From NCBI GenBank assembly GCA_001782195.1, contig MFNZ01000001.1:32403-71798 (forward strand): a stretch of DNA of 39,396 nt, written 5' to 3'. The position numbers and the translations under genes were made by a program. Every line of letters starts with the position of its first letter. The first letter of the stretch is position 1. The DNA comes from Candidatus Levybacteria bacterium RIFCSPHIGHO2_02_FULL_37_13 (GTDB lineage: Bacteria > Patescibacteriota > Microgenomatia > Levybacterales > UBA12049). Below are positions 36,461 through 39,396 of this stretch, piece by piece. The notes under the pieces were generated by a model, which was not told the DNA's origin, searched no databases, and worked only from the letters and a program-made list of their open reading frames with translations.

Positions 36461-37771
36461 ATGAGTATAGAGACAATACTTCTAATTGTAGTAATTTTGT
36501 CTGGCTTTGCTTTGATGACGGCCAGAAAACTCTCGCAGGAAATAGCTGTCCCTCTTGTCGCGTTTATTGCGATTATATTAGCAGGTCCAGATGAAGGTTT
36601 ACGCAGTTTGGAAGGGGGCGTTAAGGAATTTGCTAGAGTAGGTCTTTTATTTACAGCAGTTGCAATTCCTGCTCATATGTTGCAAGAAAGTAATTTATTT
36701 AATCTTTTAGGAACTAGGATAGGAGCGATGATTGGCTCCTTAAATTTAAGATTTAAGACGGATATCGTTCTTTTGGTATCATTTATCTCTGTTTTTGCAA
36801 CTTATATTATGGCCGCTTTATTCCACAATGTAACAAGCATATTGGTAAACTCCTATGTAATTTACGTTTTAGCAAAAGCATATAAACTACCCGCTGTTTT
36901 TATACTTTCCGCCGCTTTGATAGCATCTAACTTAGGAGGATTTAGTACTAAATGGGGAGATACGCCCAATATAGTAGAAGCGCAGGTGTGGGGCTTGAAA
37001 CATGTTGATTTTTTTAGAGAAATACTTCCAGTAAATATAGTTCTCGTTTTTATACTCGCGTTTGTAGCTTATTTCCTAACAAAAAGAATGGTTGGCAATA
37101 ACAACGACGTATCTAGAATTAAATTAGCTCATTCGATGATTAAATTTAAAACTGAAGGCAGATTTATGTCGGTAGATAGCAGGCTAGTTTTTTACGGAAT
37201 TCTTTCATTGGTAATAGCTATTACGGGACCACTCTTTTTTCAATCATACGAAATTCCACTTTCTGCTTTTGCAATTATAGTTGCTCTAGTCGGAACCCCT
37301 AATAATCATCGGACGCAAAGTCTTTATGCATTGGGAATTGAAACGTATTTTACTTTAATTTCTCTTTTTGTTCTGGCTCAAGTATTTGGACATTCCAACA
37401 TCGGAATCTTTAAATACATTGAAGGTTTCCTGCAGACAAATACTAACAGTATTTATCCTGTACTAATCGTTTCCTATCTTGGCACTCTGACTACTGGGGC
37501 AGCGTCATGGGCAGCAGCGGTATCTCCATCTATATTCCAACTCTTCCCCTCTCATTTAGGTGCATGGGCTTTAGGTTCCGGAATAGCCGCCGGTTCCTCC
37601 AGTCTTATAACTGCTGCATCAGCCGGGGTTATTCTTGCCCACCAAACTTCAACTTTTGAAAAAGACTCACGGGTTGATTTTACCACATATATTAGATTTG
37701 GCATTCCTTTTAGCTTGTTTATGTTGTTAGTTTATGCTATAATCCTGCCATTGTACATGAAGCTATTTTAA
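36461..37771 (+). CDS. Ion-transporter-superfamily permease (ArsB/NhaD-like)
   Basis: A 436-residue protein with about 11-12 helices and two inverted halves. Signature spots are ALFHNVTSILVNSYVIYVLA, the hairpin with a polar break, and SNLGGFSTKWGDTPNI, which corresponds to GG-x-x-T-x-x-GDPPN of NhaD/ArsB proteins. The second half has AAGSSSLITAASAGVILAHQ at the equivalent place. Transport of Na+, an oxyanion such as arsenite, or a dicarboxylate are all possible. It starts at the base after the HTH gene's stop and is followed by two Pro/His-rich small proteins. Confidence 0.8.
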   Translation: MSIETILLIVVILSGFALMTARKLSQEIAVPLVAFIAIILAGPDEGLRSLEGGVKEFARVGLLFTAVAIPAHMLQESNLFNLLGTRIGAMIGSLNLRFKTDIVLLVSFISVFATYIMAALFHNVTSILVNSYVIYVLAKAYKLPAVFILSAALIASNLGGFSTKWGDTPNIVEAQVWGLKHVDFFREILPVNIVLVFILAFVAYFLTKRMVGNNNDVSRIKLAHSMIKFKTEGRFMSVDSRLVFYGILSLVIAITGPLFFQSYEIPLSAFAIIVALVGTPNNHRTQSLYALGIETYFTLISLFVLAQVFGHSNIGIFKYIEGFLQTNTNSIYPVLIVSYLGTLTTGAASWAAAVSPSIFQLFPSHLGAWALGSGIAAGSSSLITAASAGVILAHQTSTFEKDSRVDFTTYIRFGIPFSLFMLLVYAIILPLYMKLF

Positions 37772-37806
37772 TATGCTAAATTTTATTGCAAAGGAGGTGA
37801 TTTATA

Positions 37807-37980
37807 ATGGCTAAGGAAATATCTAATAAGCCAGAGAAAAAACTTAAGTTGCCGCCTCCACCTCCTCCAAAACCACATGATATACCGCCTCATATCTTAA
37901 AAGAGATATTTGATTTGAAGGAAAAAGTGGGAAGGTTGGAAGGCAAAATTGAAGTTTTAATGAGCTTAAAGTCTAAGTAG
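37807..37980 (+). CDS. Small Pro-rich protein with coiled-coil end, 57 residues
   Basis: ATG 37807 follows a perfect AAAGGAGGTGA ribosome site. The protein has a basic start, a run of six prolines (LKLPPPPPPKPHDIPPH) and an amphipathic helix with heptad spacing (ILKEIFDLKEKVGRLEGKIE). No family is known. The strength of the ribosome site suggests it is made in quantity. It lies 35 bases after the transporter and 52 before the His-rich gene, which has an equally strong site. Confidence 0.65.
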   Translation: MAKEISNKPEKKLKLPPPPPPKPHDIPPHILKEIFDLKEKVGRLEGKIEVLMSLKSK

Positions 37981-38032
37981 ATAAATATAGGGATTCATTT
38001 TAACTATAAATTTTTGAAAGGAGGTGAAAAAA

Positions 38033-38401
38033 ATGGTAGAAAAAGCAGAGAATCATATTTGGAGCGGACATCCAAGACCGCCAGAAGAGCATGAGGAAAT
38101 GGATGAATTAAGAGGCGTAGCAGAAGAATTAATTACTTCTTTAGAAAATGAAGATTATGAATTAAAAATAGAAGGAGTAGTTAATGTATTAAGCAGGTTT
38201 GAACTCAAGAAACAGCATCATTTTGAGCCAAAACCTCATCCGAAGCCTTTTCATCCAAAACCTCATGGTCCAAAGCCAGGTCATCCTTTGCCTCATGAAT
38301 TGGGACATCACCCACATGAACCTGGATTTGAGCATCCAAGGCCACCGGTTCATGGTGAACATCCGGAACCGTCAAGGCCTCATGAGGGTCCAAAACATTA
38401 G
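38033..38401 (+). CDS. Small His/Pro-rich protein, 122 residues, likely metal-binding
   Basis: The start ATG 38033 follows AAAGGAGGTGA. Residues 15-60 are an acidic helical region (EEHEEMDELRGVAEELITSL). The C-terminal half (from about residue 62) is a repetitive His/Pro/Gly tail (HFEPKPHPKPFHPKPHGPKP, then GHHPHEPGFEHPRPP) with more than twenty histidines, reminiscent of metal-storage tails. It could buffer zinc, nickel or copper inside the cell. Placed after a transporter and regulator, it may be part of a metal-response unit; this is inference. The strong hairpin at 38435 probably ends the transcript. Confidence 0.7.
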   Translation: MVEKAENHIWSGHPRPPEEHEEMDELRGVAEELITSLENEDYELKIEGVVNVLSRFELKKQHHFEPKPHPKPFHPKPHGPKPGHPLPHELGHHPHEPGFEHPRPPVHGEHPEPSRPHEGPKH

Positions 38402-38434
38402 CTTAAATATTTAAGGTTACTGAGGTAAGGCATA

Positions 38435-38475
38435 AACCCCCTATTCACATTTTTGTAAAATGTGAGTAGGGGGTT
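38435..38475 (+). terminator. Very long perfect hairpin after the His-rich gene
   Basis: Bases 38435-38453 and 38457-38475 form a 19-bp stem with one T-G wobble and a TGT loop (arms AACCCCCTATTCACATTTT and its inverse). There is no T run after it, so it may act as an mRNA 3' stabiliser or bidirectional terminator, or be a transposon end. Confidence 0.55.
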
Positions 38476-38502
38476 AGCAGGAAATATTCATATTACATTC
38501 CT

Positions 38503-38522
38503 CCCAGTCTTTAAAGGACGGG
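38503..38522 (+). repeat. Hairpin resembling an IS200/IS605-type end
   Basis: CCCAGTC and GACGGG pair around TTTAAAG. The sequence CCTCCCAGTCTTTAAAGGAC followed by GGGG resembles right-end hairpins and omega-RNA ends of TnpB-type elements. No tnpA or tnpB is present, so at most this is a relic. Confidence 0.3.
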
Positions 38523-38636
38523 GTTTTCTATAATACGTTATGGAAAAATATATATTTTAGATTATACAGACCTTAGTTTTCTTGTTTATTTAGTAATTAT
38601 GCTAATAATTTTAATTACATCGTCAATTTTAAAAAA

Positions 38637-38765
38637 ATGATTGATAATTTAAATGGTAAAACAATAAATCTAAAAGAGTGGACGAATGAACTTAATAGAA
38701 GTAAGCCACTATTTGAACATAGAATCACTTGTGTATTAATGAGAAGAAATTACATTAAACCCTAA
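38637..38765 (+). CDS. Doubtful small ORF, 42 residues
   Basis: ATG 38637 opens a frame reading MIDNLNGKTINLKEWTNELN and ending in RRNYIKP. Codon use is ordinary for this AT-rich DNA, but there is no ribosome site and no recognised motif. It may be a fragment. The surrounding gap 38531-38794 holds nothing else I can support. Confidence 0.25.
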   Translation: MIDNLNGKTINLKEWTNELNRSKPLFEHRITCVLMRRNYIKP

Positions 38766-38794
38766 CTTTTATATTCCTTGTCTTGATGGGATAA

Positions 38795-38965
38795 TCATGG
38801 AAAAAATCTTCCTGTCCTTTCCTCAACAATCATTCTTCCTTCCTTTTTTAATTGGTTGAGAGCATAACTTTCTTTTATAACAAATTTATTCTTTAACCAC
38901 TCCTTCATTGGTTTAATTATTTTTCTAGTAGAGATTCCTTGTTCTTTCTTATTCACAATGTACAT
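38795..38965 (-). CDS. Small basic protein of unknown function, possibly winged-helix
   Basis: Fifty-six residues from ATG 38965; an upstream TTG at 38992 gives 65. The sequence STRKIIKPMKEWLKNKFVIK followed by ESYALNQLKKEGRMIVEERT could fold as a small helix-turn-helix with a wing, but no family is recognised. A TGTGATAAT extended -10 overlaps the region just before the ATG, leaving the exact start uncertain. Confidence 0.4.
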   Translation of the reverse strand: MYIVNKKEQGISTRKIIKPMKEWLKNKFVIKESYALNQLKKEGRMIVEERTGRFFP

Positions 38966-39030
38966 ATTATCACAAATGATTAATACTCTCAAGTATAAAT
39001 CTTTATATGTTAGAGTAGTTTGGTGAAGAT

Positions 39031-39201
39031 TTATGGGTTTACTCCGTTTTCCGCAAATTCAGGAGCGCAGCTTTTCCAGGAGAAGATAGGATTGTCAAGG
39101 GGAAATGCAGCTTTTCATGCCTTCGTAATCCTTGCTTTCTTTTGGAATAAAACAGGTAAATGCAATTGTTGTTTGTTGAGCAGGGGATTTTGAGGATTCA
39201 T
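39031..39201 (-). pseudogene. Decayed, internally deleted paralogue of the 255-residue Cys protein
   Basis: ATG 39201 begins MNPQNPLLNKQQ, like the MDPSSPNQQNQ start of the gene at 34514, but jumps straight to C-terminal sequence. In a second frame it reads IAFTCFIPKESKDYEGMKSC, and in a third PIFSWKSCAPEFAENGVNP before TAA 39031. These match YYLCEHTKESDLYSWKSCRP and GVTP of the intact gene. The membrane helix and central domain are gone and the C-terminal end seems partly duplicated. The CCCCTACCAT promoter block upstream is kept. Confidence 0.65.
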
Positions 39202-39239
39202 AATGTCATGGTAGGGGATTAAATGGAAACCGTTAAGCG

Positions 39240-39269
39240 TTGACAAATCATAGAGGTGTATTCTACACT
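39240..39269 (+). promoter_or_regulatory. Leaderless promoter for the DCC-family gene
   Basis: TTGACA (39240-39245), 18 bases, TACACT (39264-39269), then seven bases to ATG 39277. Confidence 0.65.
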
Positions 39270-39276
39270 GAATTCT

Positions 39277-39396
39277 ATGGATCCTCAACAGAAGAACGGT
39301 GAGGGTGATTGTAGAAAGACTATTTATTATGATGGAAGTTGTCCAATGTGCACAGCAATCATTAAAAGGATTGATCGGTCAAAGCATAAGGAGAAA
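39277..39396 (+). CDS. DCC-family (DUF393) thiol-disulfide oxidoreductase-like protein, 5' part only
   Basis: Forty codons are visible before the window ends. After a variable start (MDPQQKNGEGDCRKT), the segment IYYDGSCPMCTAIIKRIDRS carries the family signature YDGxCPxC with two redox-type cysteines. DUF393 proteins have a thioredoxin-like core of unknown role. The first bases, ATGGATCCTCAA, are an inverted near-match to the start of the divergent pseudogene at 39201, so the two 5' ends share sequence. Confidence 0.75.
   Translation, partial: MDPQQKNGEGDCRKTIYYDGSCPMCTAIIKRIDRSKHKEK

Overview
The window looks like a piece of an AT-rich Candidate Phyla Radiation (Patescibacteria) genome, most likely from the Microgenomates side. 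This is an inference. It rests on an archaeal-type AMP phosphorylase, very large Pro/Thr-linked surface proteins ending in a conserved WQEVAP tail, many tiny membrane-anchored proteins of unknown function, a minimal rpsF-ssb-rpsR block, and promoters that sit directly on start codons. UGA is used as an ordinary stop codon throughout.

Bases 1-11.2 kb form a plus-strand metal/copper island. It holds a Cys-rich anchored protein, a His-rich anchored protein, a half beta-propeller, an alpha/beta hydrolase, a complete multicopper oxidase with a Met-rich loop, a DUF5676-like membrane protein, a 44-residue stand-alone heavy-metal-binding zinc-ribbon, and a P1B-type ATPase that carries the same ribbon at its N terminus. 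Interleaved are a lycopene-cyclase-domain membrane protein, an SRPBCC protein, a nucleotidyltransferase-fold protein, a HXXEE membrane protein and AMP phosphorylase. Several genes overlap by ATGA and are probably co-translated.

Bases 11.2-19.9 kb hold a PH-domain membrane protein, a D-2-hydroxyacid dehydrogenase and, at 13.3-13.5 kb, a SAM-I riboswitch with its own consensus promoter and a terminator that also buries the next gene's Shine-Dalgarno. It controls a small unknown protein and a membrane-anchored amidohydrolase. Then follow a short YdeI-like protein, an MFS transporter coupled to a triple zinc-ribbon protein, a DMT transporter, two tiny ORFs behind a leaderless promoter, and an M23 peptidase.

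Bases 19.9-28.7 kb are housekeeping genes (ychF, rpsF-ssb-rpsR, a HAD hydrolase, an S41 and an HtrA-type protease) with many short dispersed repeats: a 111-bp element in two copies, a four-helix-bundle gene framed by inverted repeats, a 191-bp TIR element, and simple repeats inserted in frame inside coding regions. A Phd/PIN toxin-antitoxin pair at 27.9-28.65 kb lies between two copies of the 3' end of the big surface-protein gene, beside a membrane-protein gene interrupted by one in-frame TGA.

Bases 28.7-34.5 kb (minus strand) carry a surface-protein operon: a 1225-residue SdrD/CNA-B-type protein, a 423-residue partner and a 255-residue anchored Cys protein. Bases 34.6-39.4 kb mix decaying genes (a frameshifted DUF5678-like gene, a retropepsin-like remnant, a broken paralogue of the 255-residue protein) with an intact module: an XRE regulator divergent from an HTH protein, which is fused end-to-end with an ArsB/NhaD-type transporter and followed by two small Pro/His-rich proteins with perfect Shine-Dalgarno sequences. 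The window ends inside a DCC-family (YDGxCPxC) gene.
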